A stretch of DNA of 64,000 bases, taken from positions 1,059,623 through 1,123,622 of the forward strand of contig WELB01000020.1 in assembly GCA_009602725.1 (NCBI GenBank), in the 5' to 3' direction. Both the position numbers and the translations under genes were made by a program. Numbering within the stretch: the first letter of the stretch is position 1; the number at the start of each line of letters is the position of its first letter. The stretch is from Spirogloea muscicola. Taxonomy: Eukaryota; Streptophyta; Zygnematophyceae; Spirogloeales; Spirogloeaceae. A model generated the notes under the pieces. The model saw only the letters and a list, made by a program, of their open reading frames with translations, was not told the DNA's origin and ran no database searches. Positions 24,251 through 37,475 of this stretch are shown in pieces.

Positions 24251-24280
24251 AGGCCGCAAAACATGGGGAAGGCATATTAA

Positions 24281-25067
24281 AGCCAATCTCATGATATCTC
24301 CAGAGAATGAGCGTGCGTGATGGCAATGCACCTTCTTCAGCAGACTTACCAATGAGGCATTACCATCCTATGTCAGTAAAGCTTTGACGCTGTGCCTGGC
24401 GCTGTGTCTCTGTGTGAAACAAGACAAGCAAAATACGTCCACGCAAGCCTGCCCTTGCTTAAATGCCAATGTCTTTCATAGACCTGCCAGGTATAAAGGC
24501 CACTCCTTCCAATGTAAGGCAATGGCGGACCAATTGTTGGACATATGTCTCACAATGGAGGCAAACCTTTGCCTACAATCTTCCAATCGTACTTTGCATG
24601 CACCCTCAGCGGCCTCGTGTGGAGCTACCAAGGCATAGCAGGTGGGGAATCATTGCATCAAAGCTGAACTAGCAAGTGACATTTGCCATCATCGAGCATT
24701 GGCTATCTGCTTCAGTGGCACAGATGGAGTTTCGATTGATGACTACTTCATTGCCTAGATTACCTGAGTCCCACGTGAACAGGGATTGCTGATGATGGCC
24801 AGCGTCTGCAAGAAAGCCTACAGAACACTCGCTTGGCAACAGATCACCTACCCACACAGCAAGCTGGTGTCCAAATTCAAGGCCACCCCCATCAAATTTT
24901 TCTCCAGCAGCAGCTTCCCGGAGTTCACCACGAGGAGCCCACGGCCAGGGCCTGTCCTAGTGGCCTCTACAGCGGCTTTACTAACGCTCACCAGCCGCAC
25001 TCGTCAGTGACGCTACCCAGTGGCTTTACAAGCCGCTCCTCTAACGTTCACCAGCCGCGCACTTCAG
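24281..25067. other. Region between genes A and B
   Basis: No RNA gene, mobile element or signal-peptide exon was recognised. Near 24960-25067 an open frame carries an imperfect repeat (SGFTNAHQPHSSVTLP, then SGFTSRSSNVHQPRTSVAP). It runs into the N-cap exon of B, but the paralogous acceptor lies at 25067, so it is probably not translated as part of B. Confidence 0.4.
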
Positions 25068-28000
25068 TGGCGCCGCTGCAGGCCTTCAAGGCCGCAGTGG
25101 GCGACGCCGCCATCCTTTCCAGTTGGGTCGGCGTCAACCCCTGCGCCGGCTGCAACGCCACCGGAGGCGACTGCGCCTGGTACGGCATTGGCTGCAACGT
25201 CACCACCGACCGAGTCAGCACGCTGTGAGCTCGCTCCCACGGACTCGAGGCCCATCAAAGTCTGCGCAGGCTCCGAGCTCCGTGGAGTCAGAGGGCCCCA
25301 GGTTACTCTGGTCCTGGCTATTGCCCCACCGATGTCCTTGACGGTAGTTTCACAATAGTGCAATCAAGCACCCCGTCCCACAAGCACACCACTATTCTGA
25401 CTCATTGGTGATCGGTCGTCTGGGGCTCATGGGTGAACCATTCTGTATCTGCCAGAGTGGTTGTGAATGCCAACCTCAACGGAACTATCACTCCCGCCAT
25501 TGGCAACCTGACGTGCTTGACAGCACTGTATGTCACCTCCAAATGTCCCTCTGAGCTGCACTAGGGAGTATGCCGTGGCAGGCAACATGCTCATGCTGGT
25601 CCCTCGTGCTTGTCATTCTGTTCCTGTAACTGGTACTGCTGGTGCTTGATCCCCTTTGCTTTCGTGGCAACCTGCCAGGTATCTCTTCGGCAACCGGCTC
25701 ACTGGGACGGTTCCGGACACCATTGGCAACCTGGCCCAGCTTGACCTGCTGTGCGTCTCCCTCACTTGGGGCTTCAATCCTCTCTAGATTTTCTGATGCT
25801 TCTGGACGTTTGACCGAGGAGCCTGTCCCTGACGATGCTACCAAGAAACTGGCGGGCCCTACATGCTGTCAAGCGTGCAGGAACCTTGACCACAACTTCC
25901 TCACTGGGAGCATCCCAGATACGATCTGGAAGCTCACCAAGCTGACCTTGCTGTGAGTGATTAAGTCTTACGTACTCACTCTGGATTAGGGCTTGCCTGT
26001 GAAAATGTGCACATTGTCCGGCCTCAGAAGCATGCATGAAACATTGGGTTTCATTTGTGAAGCAAGAGCTGCATTGCCTCCTCCTTGGCATCATCAGTTA
26101 AGTTGGAGTCGAACCTGCTGGGTGCCTGGCGTCTCTAGCCGGCATCTGAAGTACATTCTGATCCAAGCACTTCTCAAGCATCACCCTATGTGGTCCTCTA
26201 CTTTGTTGCACACCTGATTGCACATTGTGCCTTGTCCATGCCAGGCATCTTTGCCGCAACAACATCACCGGCAGCATACCTACCAGCCTCACACAACTCA
26301 CTGGACTTGTCATCCTGTAAGTCGCTCCTCCATGTATACAAAATTTCAAGATTGCATATATTGGTACAAGTCGTGATTAGTCCATGCTCCAAGTTGTGCC
26401 GTCTTTTGAAGACCTCGGACCCTTCATCTGCTGATTTGACCTCAAGTCGGTGTTAATTATGTACCTGATCAGGAAATTAGATTACAATGGCCTAAGCGGC
26501 GTCGTACCATACGACATACTGGACAAGATCAACTTGCAGAAATTGTGAGAGATGACAGCTGTGCATTAGTAGTAGCCTGAAAGCTCTAGAAGACCATGAC
26601 ATGTGCTACTCTGTCCCCTTAAAGCATGTCTGTGAAGTAGTCTTCACCACATCTTGAGAATTTTCCACAGCTCCTTGGCATCTGTAGAGCATCTGAGATG
26701 CGTTGGTTGAGACGACTCAAGCAGACATATAGCTCATGCACATGCTTCTGCATTTGCAGCCAAGTGGCACACAATAAGCTGATCAGCCCAGCTCCAATGT
26801 CACGTCAAGAGACTACCATCCAGTCGCGATTGACACACATGTATGTATTACCATGCCCTTACTCCTCATCTGCATAAATCTCTACATTGCGCAAGTATAA
26901 TGTTGCAGACACTACCTGTTCATCTCAACCCAGCTAGTCTGTGGGGCTACATGATTCCACTGCTAGCTGCACCCATGGTCATCAAAATCAACCATCACCA
27001 GAAAGTAATGTGTTGTTGCCACCTGCAGCGACTTGGCTTACAACAACTTCACGGAGCTTTTCCCAAACTATGTGGCAGCATACAGAAACTTGAAGCTTCT
27101 GTGAGCACCTCCGCTTTCGAGCATGCATACATGTCCATAATCTTGAGAGAGGCCAGGGTCTTCACACAAGAAATTGCTGAATCAACATGAGAGGATGTAG
27201 GTCTGTGGCCAGTTTCATACAAGCATATCAGCCACTGGATGCCATGCCCTACCTATGGCATGCTACAAGTCAGGTTATAGGCCAAATTATCTAAGTGTCA
27301 AACATGACAAGGTGACATTCAGACCTTTCAGCTGGGCTGCTGATTGTATGCATCCCTGCCCATGTTGCGCAGCAATCTTGCAGGCAACCAGTTTGAAGGA
27401 ACAGTGAATCCAACACTTATTTCCACAACTATGAACAAATTGTGAGTAAACTCTTCTTGAGCTCACACGGACACTCGCTAAGCAGACTTTACGTTCATAT
27501 CTGTGTCGCTTCTGCTGCTAATCATTTTCCTGCGCTCATTGCAAAAATGCGGTGCTCTAAGACTAATTGGATCCAGTGCACGTCCTGTGTGCACTTGTGG
27601 CAGTGATGTCTCCTACAAGCTGCAAGGAGTCCTCCCATCATATCTCAGTTCTAGCCACTTTACATTACCTGTGTGGATAGACGTCACAGGTAACTACTTT
27701 GTCGGTAAAGCACCAAACGCGACAGAGTTGGGGGTTCTTGTACACTCCAACCAAAACTGCCTCGACCCCCCTGCCAAGTTCCAGAACACAGCTGCAGTGT
27801 GCGCAGCACAGCCAGCGCCGCGTAAGTGCTTTAGAACGAATTTCCAAGCTCCCCCCTAATGCATTTCTCTACCTCCCAAAAAGCCCCCTGAAAGTTAACA
27901 CAGCTGTTTTCCTCTCCTCTTCCTGCACGTGTAGTGGATATGTACCCCACCTCACTTCTCACTCGTCCCTCCCTCGTCATAGGTATATTCATATCTACAA

Positions 28001-30475
28001 CAAAAATGGTAATCACAGTCATGATCATGATTGTCTTCCGCTTCCTGCCCCATCCTTTTCCATACTCACCTTCCCCCTCTGTCTTCCCTCCCTCCTCCTC
28101 TGCACTTCCCTCACCTTCTCTCTGTCCCCTCCTGTCTCTCCCTTCCTCCCCACAAGAACTATCTCTCTTCAGCCAGCCCCTCTCTGTGTCATTGGCTCCA
28201 GCCCCTCATCTCTCTCATGCCCCTCAACTATGAATCCTAAAACCTAAGTCGTACCCCTTAAACCTAACCGTGAACTGTGAACTCCAGACTATGAAGCCCA
28301 TCTCTTTCATGGGACTATCAAGGCTGTATCTGCACTGTAACCTGCAACATGCTTTGTATAGCAATTCACCTCACACGACTCAGCAGAGAGTGTCTTGGTA
28401 TGCTTGCGCAGGCTGCTTGCCCGGCTCTGAAGTGGCCACTTGCCCTCTTTGGCAGCCAGACATACTTTACTACAACACTGATGCTGGCAGTCCTTACCAA
28501 TGTGTCTTCAAGTATTGCAAGTGAGCGAACAACTCACTGACCCAGGGGTTGTCAATCAGGGCACTACTCTACGGCTTTGCCAGGCCCATGACTACCCATA
28601 TGTGCGCCTGCTCTTCATTACGCTGTACGAGTCCCATTGGCTGACAAGACAATATACACGTGAGTGAGTGTCCGGGAATTGAATTGCACAGTCCACTTAC
28701 GCTGTTGTTTTTCTCATGTTACACCAGCTCCACGACCTCACAATGTGCTCGTGGTAACATGGCGGATGGCAAAGATTGCTCCCCTCCGCCTGGTTATGAC
28801 GACTGTGCTCTCATCCGTAAATGCCGGTTAGTGTTCTACGATCAGCCTACAAATTAAGCTTCTTGCAGATTCTTGTATGCTCCTTTCCTGCATGTGCAAC
28901 TTGTCAGTGCATGCCTGACTTGGGAGCTGGCAGTTCACTCCCACTGAATTTGTCTCTTAAAGTTAGTGGATTTGACTGCCTTATCATAAGACCAGGTGTC
29001 AATCAGATCCAACTGCATGCCTTTAGAGAATTCGACATGAAACACAGCATGCCGCATGTGAATAACATCAACTGCCAAACTATCATACCCTACAGGAATG
29101 GCTCTTGTGTAGCAACTAGCCTCCAGAGACCTGGTACAGAGTGCAGATACCACAGGCCCGATGATCGGTACCCTTACGATTGCGCGCTGATCGGGGCTTG
29201 CAAGTGAGGCTCTGAAGCGCCGTTCCCACAGAGATTGCCGTGTAATGTGAAGTATGTATGTATGTGGAGCGTCTAAATACCAACACTCTTGCGATCAGCA
29301 TAGCACCTGTTAAGCTTTGACGCTCATGTCATCCTTGGCAGTGCTACCGGGGTTTGCCTCTACCATTTGAATTCAAACGCCAACAAATCCTGTAACTACA
29401 TACCTGGCAATGACTTTTGCAGCGTCCAAAAGTGCAGGTAGGTTGTCATTTGAGAATATGCTTATGTCTTTAGCTAGACTACATTGGCAGCCCGGATGCG
29501 TCTGCTGACTAGTGCAAGGTCCCTATTCATAACAATGTGAAATCTACACACTTCGCAGTCCTTGACCAGATGAAGTTTTGAGCATGCTTCTTGAGGATAC
29601 ACTGATGTACTGCTAGTTGTGCCTGTTAATCAGGAATGTCACGTGTGCTCAGATTTCTCCGCTACCGAATGCACAGACTGTGCGCGCACCATGGACCCTG
29701 GCTACCCATTTGCTGCCTACAAGGGCTGTGCCACAGCTTCCTGCATGTAGGCAACAACTTGCATGCTTTTTAGTTGAGCTTGGATCAAATAAATGAATTT
29801 ATCTCAGCCATACTAGTGTATCTGCATAGGGGTTACCTCGTGCAAAGCATCTGCCCGGTATCTTGCCAAATTGCTTCTTCAGTGTCAAGGAACTTCTGTC
29901 AAGGAAGTACCTGGAAGCTTGACACTGTCTCAGCACAGCTTCTTGGACATGGTACAATGTCGTCAATGTCACAGGAATGGCACATGTGTGCTCACGCTCT
30001 TGGCAAACGGCACCTCTTGCAACACCCCCGGATATTCCCCAGAGTGCTCCACCAGCAGCTGCAGGTGAAGTTTTGGCCCATGTGTAGGACCCCCCTTGTT
30101 GTGGAGAAATGTGCATGACACCTAGCTGACCTCAATCTACAACAGTTGAGGGCTTTTGCAATGCATTTGCACAAACGAAGTGCGTACTGGCCATTAAATT
30201 TAGCTTCAGCACTGCTTGACATTGGCAAGTTGCTACGTTGCAGCAATGGGATGTGCCGGCTTGACAGCTTCATGCCGGACGAAACAACACATTGCGGAGG
30301 TCAACGTGCCCCTGAGTGCAACTTGCAATGCTATGGGGGCAAATGCCCTGAATTTGTGGATGAGCCTTGCTGGACACAAGATCCTAGGTTCCCCGGTTGT
30401 TCTGGTACCTGCCGAGGTGCCATTTGCGTTACTGAGCCTGGATGTTACGGAGAAGGCTATAATTATGGCCCTTGA
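25068..30475 (+). CDS. Gene B: secreted LRR and Cys-module protein, near intact
   Basis: Exons: LRR N-cap 25068-25224 (APLQAFKAAVGDAAILSSWV, CAGCNATGGDCAWYGIGC); LRR 25456-25527, 25679-25750, 25881-25952, 26245-26316, 26473-26544, 26760-26840, 27029-27100 and 27373-27441; C-cap 27604-27821 (WIDVTGNYFVGKAPNATELG); Cys modules 28412-28520, 28728-28826, 29096-29203, 29342-29437, 29634-29746 and 29975-30064; last exon 30244-30475, ending in TGA. The LRR consensus is the plant-specific type, e.g. NLDHNFLTGSIPDTI. All introns keep phase 2. The signal-peptide exon expected upstream was not found, so the 5' end is open. Exon 29634-29746 appears to lack one base compared with its paralogs (NVTCAQISPLPN reads in one frame, PFAAYKGCATASC in another). 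This is either a real frameshift or a sequence error. A perfect 14-bp hairpin follows the stop directly. Confidence 0.75.
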
Positions 30476-30510
30476 ACCAGCTATTGAGCACTTTGAGCTC
30501 AATAGCTGGT
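30476..30510 (+). other. Perfect 14-bp inverted repeat right after the stop of gene B
   Basis: ACCAGCTATTGAGC, a 7-base loop (ACTTTGA), then GCTCAATAGCTGGT. The stem begins at the first base after TGA 30473-30475. It would form a stable RNA hairpin at the start of the 3' UTR. I saw no such structure after the stops of the other members. Confidence 0.85.
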
Positions 30511-31542
30511 GCGAACAATCGTTTGAATATGTAGTCTGATGCTACTATGGACAGTGATATCCATGCACAAACTGTAGACTGCAAAGTAGCTGCCCCTGGC
30601 AGTCAGAGTAAGCGCTCAGATTCTGATGACAAGTAGCCAGCCGGGCTTGAGGCGCATGAGTCGCCAGACTGGCACCTTGTGGACTCTGGAATAGGTGTCA
30701 TGCCACAGGGCATTATACAACATAACCAGAGTAGATCGGCACGAGAATGCGGAATGTACCAGAATCCACGTGGCCGGTACAGTCACTACTTACATATTAT
30801 CTATGAAAAGCAAGACTGCGGAGAAAATCGGACAGCTTGCTCCAAGATTGTATAAGCATGACAATACGACAATGAAGCAATGCGGGTCATCTTCGCGAGC
30901 CTTATGATATACGTATTCCGTTTTTCGATACAATCGACGAGCAGCGTATATACCAGCAACACTAAGGTCAGAACAAGGTCGTTATTCTGTTGGTATGAAC
31001 CAGATGAGCCTCGTTTTGTATGCAATGTCTTCTTTTCAAGTTCTGCAGTCCATCCCCCGTGCCTATGGTAAGACCTTATTCTTTGGCGCTTGCATTGCAC
31101 ATTGCCACTAATAAAGTTTATTACTGTTGTGAAGCATGCGAAAACAATAAGGTGGATGCATCTGGGAACGGGGGGGAGATGGCTACTTCTTGTTCCTATC
31201 ACGTGTCTCCTGTGCTTCCTTTTGCTATCTGGTCGATAAAGGCTTTAATCAGTCAAAAGCACAAGCCGACTGCAGCCCAACCAGTACAAGAACGTGATAA
31301 CAATCTAGCATATCAGAAGCTTGCCATCTCATCAATACATAGTAGAATGAAATGCTGAAAAAGTGTGCATCTCAGCTCGTACCTGTCTAAAACGCCTTGT
31401 GCAAGGTACAGTGCAATGGCAATACGTGTGTTACGTGTGCTCTACTATAAGAATCTCTAGTAAGTGCACTGTGCTGAGAATTCAATCTGGTTGAGCACAA
31501 TCCATGCTGCAGTGATGTGTGCGGCATTCAACACATGGCTTC
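30511..31542. other. Intergenic region between convergent genes B and C
   Basis: Only short open frames without family features. The region serves as the 3' flank of both genes. I see no mobile element here. Confidence 0.4.
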
Positions 31543-34500
31543 TCAGACATTATAATTGCAGAGGCCACAACGCCAACTGCAGTCAATGTAGTCGCAAGTG
31601 TAATCGCTATCGCAAATGTAGTAGCCTGTGCACCCATTGCACATCGTGCAGCTCTCGCCGTCGCTCCTGGAGTCAGTGCAGCTGCCCTTGCCACCGCAGG
31701 CCGGGCAGCTCTGGAACAGCCGGGAAAACCCACATGTGTACTGTGACCCACAGAATGTGCCCTTGGTAAAGTAGCTCTTTCCAACGCAGCAGCCACCGCT
31801 GCAGAGCTGTAACAACCACACAAGTCAACATTGTCCCTTATAGTATTTGAAAAGCTGTTGTTACCATCGACTGGCGAGGTCAGGGACAAGGCTATGTGCT
31901 CTTGCAGCAATAGCAGTCGATGGTTCATGCTAACGGATTTAGCCAGCTTTAGCCATGAGCTACTGTCATGAGCCTCCATGGATGCTGGTAGTAAGTCCAC
32001 TTAGTAGCATCCTAATCCACTGACACACTGGAACTCGTAAAGCCCTCCCTGGCTGTGAGGGTAGTTGGGGCCAAGCAGGTCGGAAGGAACGTCCGACTCG
32101 TAGGTCTGGGTTGGCGTGTGGTCAGTCCTGTTCAGCAAGCCAGTGCAAGCTCCGCTCCTGGACATCGATACGGGTGTCACACATTGATGAGCACATGAGA
32201 CATAAATCACCAACTTGCAGAGGGAAGTCGGCATCCAAGAAATATCCTGTTTGCTTGATGGAAAATACTTTTTGAGTCAGAAGAAGACATGTTCGTGAGA
32301 ATAAAGACACCCTGCTCTTTGCAATGGCATCAGTCCCATGTCCTTTTAACCAGATGGTGCAGGTCCACAGTGCAAGTTCACGGACTTGCGGGTATTTTGT
32401 AGGCACTCCCGAATATTTGAGCCTGTTGTGCAAATGGTACCATCAGGCTTGTTGACAAGGGCCGTTCCACAGATGCCATCGACTCCACTGCGTCATGGAG
32501 GCGGATATCTTGTACGTCAGAGCTTCTTGTCTGCTCTTAGGCTTACACGAACCCAACAGTCAAAACCTGGGCTCAAATGAATTTTGTTTATTGAGTAATC
32601 TGTCGGACCTTGACAGTGCTTCAAGAAAGGTCCAACTTGCACCTGCAGTGGCTGATCTTGCAGTCTGGGTATGTGACGCCGGGATCTTGGCAGATAGTGC
32701 TGCTGTTGGAGAATGTGATCTGTGTGCAATATCCAGTGCTGCAATCGCCACATTCATGTCAGCTGATGCTGTGAATCAGATCTGAGGAATAACATTGGGA
32801 GGAGCATCTACGTAGATACTGGAGTGTACTAAGCCTGCAGGACCTTTAGGAGAACCTAGATATCAGATACTGCCCACTAACTGAAGGGTTCACCAGTTGG
32901 CTAATGAGGGTGAGCCTCAGATCGGGGTTGTAAGCGACAGCATCAACAGGTGCCCGGTCGAGGAGATGTCAGATTGCGCACCTGCTGCAGCTGGCCTGAT
33001 AGCATGCCTCATTCCAGGCAGGCTTGATTGAGCTCGTATTTGCCGTGCAGGCTTTGCCAGGGGCGTTCTTCCGCATGAAGACGCCGCCCCTGCCCCATGA
33101 AAGCCAGCAGCAGATGGCGTGCTATTGCTTCACTGAAGTATATCATGCGAGGCCCCTCATGACCAACAATTTACTACTGACCAGAGCAGGCCCATTCGCT
33201 TGAGACTTCAGCTACAATGGGCAGTACTTCGCTATATCGATGTGCTCCCGCCACTTTCCAGGGGCCGCTGATCTTCACCACTAGCAAGCCTTGAGCATCC
33301 TTGTGACCCAGTCTGTCGCCTCAGCTCTACTGAGCAGCAGTTGTGAGTGAGCTAGCCGTACTTAAGGTGCCTTGACCGGCCAGGTAATTGTGTGGTGACA
33401 CTCTGTTCCACTTACTGGCAGTTATTGTTATGGCAAGGGTTGGGGTCCGTGCTGAGGCACGGCTTCCCGTCCTTGACCGGCAGATACTGGCACAGGCCAC
33501 TGCCAGCTCACAAACATAGCAGATTTCTTGGCCATCATTACAATAACATCACTACTTATTATCACGCATCTAACATAGTCAGTCAAGTCATGCATAACTT
33601 CAGCAATGCTCTCATCTTGGGCCTACGCAGGTGAAGTAATGACAAGCTATTATACACACATGGAATAAGATGGAGCGGCTTCGTACTCTTTGCAGCCGGC
33701 TCGGATGCAGCCCTGACTGGCTGGGTCGTTCTCAATTGTACCTTGTATGGGGTTGCGACATTTGATCTTCAGCCCGAGGAAGGCAAAATCGCACTGTCGG
33801 TGACTGTGTGACGAGCACACAGTCAGTCCAGTTGATCTTAAGAGCAGGCCTGAGGTCGAAACAGGGGGCGGAGAGCACCACAATCCACCTTACACTGCTC
33901 CACAACTAAGAACTTCACAGTGTGATTGATGTTGTGGGCCACCTGCATTGCGTCTATGTCTTTGTGCCTTCCCAACACGGAACCATGGTTGCAACAAGCA
34001 GATCCGAACCAGGTTCGTGCATTGACATGTTCATGCCTCCGGACAAAGGTCCCCTTGATCAAGTGATTCCACAGGCAGCCTCCTCGATCTTCATAGGGAG
34101 GAATCACTTACTTGCAGTACAGTGTTGCACACTCCGGAAACTTTTAGTATGGCTGCTCCATTGCCCAGTCGTAGCACTCGTAGGGTGCACCAAACGGTTC
34201 GCAAGGGGCTGTCTTGGGCGCAGTATCAAAAAGCTTGTCATACTCGAGGCTCAGCAACATTGCGGCTCGATCTGGAAAAAAGTGAACGCCATGGAGTGAT
34301 GAGACACATGTCACCATCAAGGTGCCTTCAACTGTCATGTGTTTGCTAAGTGCAGTTAATCTGCTCAATTAGCAGTTCTAGAGCCACTAACTCTTACGTG
34401 GCGGTGGAGGTGGGGGCGGCGACGGCGGCAGTGGTGCGTTGTGCGTGTAGAAGTAGGTGCATGCAGCAGTGCTGCGCTGGTTGCTTGCGTGTTGGAGCCA

Positions 34501-36214
34501 AAGCTGCTTACAATTTCTGGAGGTTTGCCAGCGTGGGGATGTACGGTGGGGATGGCCCACTCAGCTGGTTCCCCTGGATGTCCCTGAAGGAGGGGAACAA
34601 GATGCACATCTGAAGACAAAATAAGAATTAGTCAGGTCTGTCTTCACACATGGATCGATATTATCGACGGATGCCAAAGCGCAACATGCAAGGGGTTGTG
34701 AAGGCTTCAGTGATTGCGAAGTCAACCAGGTTGTGGCCAGGCATGTAGCCTTACAAGACCGTTTTAGAATTGCCAGCTTGCCAATAGACGACGAGAGGAC
34801 CGTTATCCTGTTGTACCCAATCACACTGTAGGAGACACAGTATGAGTCAGCTCAGCAGCAAGCACAGGCAAAGAGGCGTACAATTGACATGGGGACTGAG
34901 CAGTCCATCTATTACATACATGCAACAGTGTAGGCTAGCAAAATTGGACGCACAACTTCTGCAACGCCACCAGCCTGTTGAGGGTACTTGGCACCGAGCC
35001 CGTGAAGTTGTTGTTGTTCACAATGCTGCAGCCATGCAGAGGGCATCGACTGTGCTCATAGAATGTTACTGATTTTGGGAATGATTAAGAAACAATATGG
35101 GAGCTCTTGATAGACCAAGGCTGATACAGAAAAAGGCCTCACAAAGAAAGTATCACAAGCATGCTGCCAGAGCAGGGCACTTGCAGTAAAGGATCACGCC
35201 TTTCTAATATGGCTCCGGTTATCGGTAATGAGGTCTGACGTGCCGCAGGCAGAATCCAAGTGCAGGAGCCTGGCTCTAATGCAACACTTACAAGATGACA
35301 AGCTTTTGTATTGCGGTCAGCCCTGACGGGATGGAACCGCTCAGCTTGTTGTGAGCCAGATGGCTGGCAGACACAGAGCAGCGCCCAGCGCAGAAGACAG
35401 TAGAGTTGGCTTAGTCGTCAGTTCCTAGGTTCCAGAACACATCAAGCTCAGTGGCCCCTTGGCAAGCAGGACTCTTTGATGATATCTTACATTTGTTTCC
35501 CCAAACAGCAACTTCACTGGAGATAAATAGTCTTGTAAGCCCTCATCCAAATGTGACTGAAAATTTAGGCTCTGAGCACGTACTTGGTTCACCACCAAAG
35601 AGGGGTGGTGATCGAGTCCTCCACAATCTGCAGCGCTGCTGCTGGCCTTGCAGAGCTGAGGACTTGTGGTTGGCTGATAGATTGTACGCTAAGAGGCTCT
35701 GTCTTGTCTTAAGGGCAGAGAGCCTTGCTCACAGCAGTGTCAGGTTGGTGAGTTTGGCAATTGATGAGGGCATGGCCCCTGTGAAGGTGTTGTTGTCCAT
35801 ATTCCTGCTTGCAGTTGCAGTAGCTCGATCAATCAGGGCAGCAAAGTGATATTGAGCGTACTGACACAAGTGGCAGAAACGGCGGCCGGATGCACGCACA
35901 CAGGAGGTTGAGGGGGCACACAGGAGGTCGAGGCTTGCAATCTCGCCAATAGAGTAGGGAACTGCGCCGCCGAGCTTGTTGTTGTATAAGTGGCTTCCTT
36001 TTACGCAATCAAAGGAAGTAGGTAAGATGCAGATTGGCGACACTTCAAAAGATAGAGTGGACTTTCTTAGCCCTGACCATACACCAATGTCGCTCTGGTG
36101 CGAAGCAAACAATTAGCAGCGGAACAACTGGGCTGAGGTCTCACAGCGTCCTGAGGAAGGTCAGCTGGCCAAGGGTGCTGGGCAGCGTGCCTTGGAGGCC
36201 GGCATCAGAATGAT
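31543..36214 (-). pseudogene. Gene C: diverged LRR paralog with a proline-rich hinge
   Basis: Exons from 5' to 3': LRR 36145-36214, 35922-35993, 35733-35804, 35292-35363, 34954-35025, 34755-34826 and 34512-34583 (e.g. NMDNNTFTGAMPSSIAKL), most of them 72 bp. Then an exon at 34398-34476 ending in THNAPLPPSPPPPPPP, which takes the place of the usual LRR C-cap. Cys-type exons: 34112-34271, ~33690-33803, 33416-33486, 32982-33089, 32643-32762, 32386-32487 and ~32001-32157; last exon 31543-31798 with 16 or more Cys (CPACGGKGSC, CTMCNGCTGYYIC). No signal peptide or N-cap exon is visible; a LINE-like tail lies upstream at ~36405-36450. The first Cys exon has an in-frame TAA nine codons before its donor, and exon 32001-32157 ends in TAA just before a weak donor. 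The gene is therefore either decayed or spliced differently from its paralogs. The PPSPPPPPPP hinge recalls algal cell-wall glycoproteins. Confidence 0.6.
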
Positions 36215-36559
36215 GCTGCGGGTGCACATGCCGGTGAGCCTTCAATCAGCTTTGGGACTGGCCCAACAACACATGCAACAGCCTGTCCTGCACCTGATTG
36301 CTGCAGCCGCTTCAGAGTGGCAAGTGGGCTCAGTCTGGCAAAGGAATGGGAGGACATGGGTCGTGACACATTTTCTACGTGTTTTTGTCTTGATTCCTTC
36401 ATTCAGAGGGCGATGGCCAGCAGCCATCGCTCTCTACTGGTCGAGAAGGAGAGGAAGAGACAAGTCAGAGCAACAGGCAGGTGAATAGTGCTGGGCTACA
36501 AAAACACGGGTGTCGTGAAGGAGGAGGGAAGACGATTTGCAGCAGCAGGCAGATAGACA
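36215..36559. other. Upstream region of gene C
   Basis: No leader exon was found. GGGCGATGGCCAGCAGCCAT at ~36409 is a short minus-strand LINE-A-like tail. Otherwise nothing recognised. Confidence 0.35.
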
Positions 36560-37475
36560 ATGCTGGGATAAAGGGATTGTAATCGGTCCAACACCTCCTT
36601 GAGGCCTCCACCGCTGAAACCATCCTTCGTGAGGTCTTTAAAAGGCTCTGTGCAAATAATACCTATGATAGTCACATGTTTGGCAATCTACAAGTAGGTT
36701 GTATTTCTCATTTCCTCACGAGCCACCACCAATCCACCTTGTCATCGTTTCTAGGTGATGTATCATATAATTGACCGACAAGCCAGCTCCGCTGGCACGA
36801 CGCCCTAAGTGACATTCCATTAATGCCATTCTCTTATCTTTCGTGAGCCTACCATCGTGTTGTTAAGTGAGGCAAAGGAGGGACAGGAAGTAGGAGAACA
36901 AGAGGTGCAAGTAGCAGAGGAGAAGCTACAAGTGAAAGGATGGAATCTGAGGGCCTGACTACTGAGAGCGGGGTGTCTTAGGCCAGATGCAGCTGACAAA
37001 TGGCTAGCTAGGGTGAAGCCACTGAGAGACAGCGAGAGGCTCTTGAAGAGTGGGTAGACGGTAAGTAACACAGAAATGAGGGTTGCTCTCTTAGTTGGCC
37101 ATTTGTGACCGAGTCCTTAGACATGGGTTAGCAGGGTACAAGCCAGGGGAGTTGCAATCCTCCTGCTCTGGCTGCTCCCAATGTTGCTCTTGTCCGTTGT
37201 GGTAACCGTATTAGCTCCTTCTCTTCTGCACTCAGAGTCCTCATTGAGCGTTCCGCTCTTCTCCGGAGGACCAGCAGACTGACGTCGTCTCAACGGTACA
37301 GACGCAGATCTGCTCATGGTAACATACAGACTTCAATCTAGTAGCACACGAAGTTCTGGTCTGGTAGCAAACAATGTCCAGATTAGCGCAAAAGCTCTAC
37401 CTGGCCGCACACAGAGGGCGGACTAGCGCAGGTTCCGCCTGACCGCATGATACAGGTGCCGGACTGACACAGGTC
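36560..37475 (-). repeat. Element X, left copy (outer part of the inverted duplication)
   Basis: The reverse complement aligns with 61900-62830. On the minus strand a frame starts at 37317 with MSRSASVPLRRRQSAGPPEK, after a leader with repeated AGTCCGGC and GCGGCCAGG motifs. The same start is seen at 62089 (MSTSASV) and 50973 (MSASASV). This looks like the 5' end and first ORF of a retroelement, but no enzyme is visible. Confidence 0.6.

Larger units (their letters stand above)
20064..24280 (+). pseudogene. Gene A: LRR and Cys-module paralog, probably decayed
   Basis: The start at 20064 gives a good signal peptide (MALPLALAAALAATLAVAAV) followed by GRRLLNA, as in gene D. The LRR N-cap exon is not recognisable. 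Only its last bases before a donor (CAGCTCGCTgtgagt, ~20450) remain, after a LINE-like tail at 20330-20405. LRR exons: 20674-20745, 20939-21007, 21062-21133, 21395-21469, 21619-21705, 21900-~21968, 22130-22204, 22490-22558, and C-cap 22824-23041. Cys exons: 23404-23485, ~23667-23772, 23905-24027, and last 24175-24280, ending in TAA. In-frame stops occur in the second and sixth LRR exons (after NLAQL and KLTGSR). The last exon has a 27-bp tandem duplication. With only four Cys exons it is the shortest member. Unusual splicing could rescue one stop but hardly both. Confidence 0.65.

Noticed and set aside
30476-30510. Rho-independent bacterial terminator
   Set aside because: The window is eukaryotic and no T run follows the hairpin.
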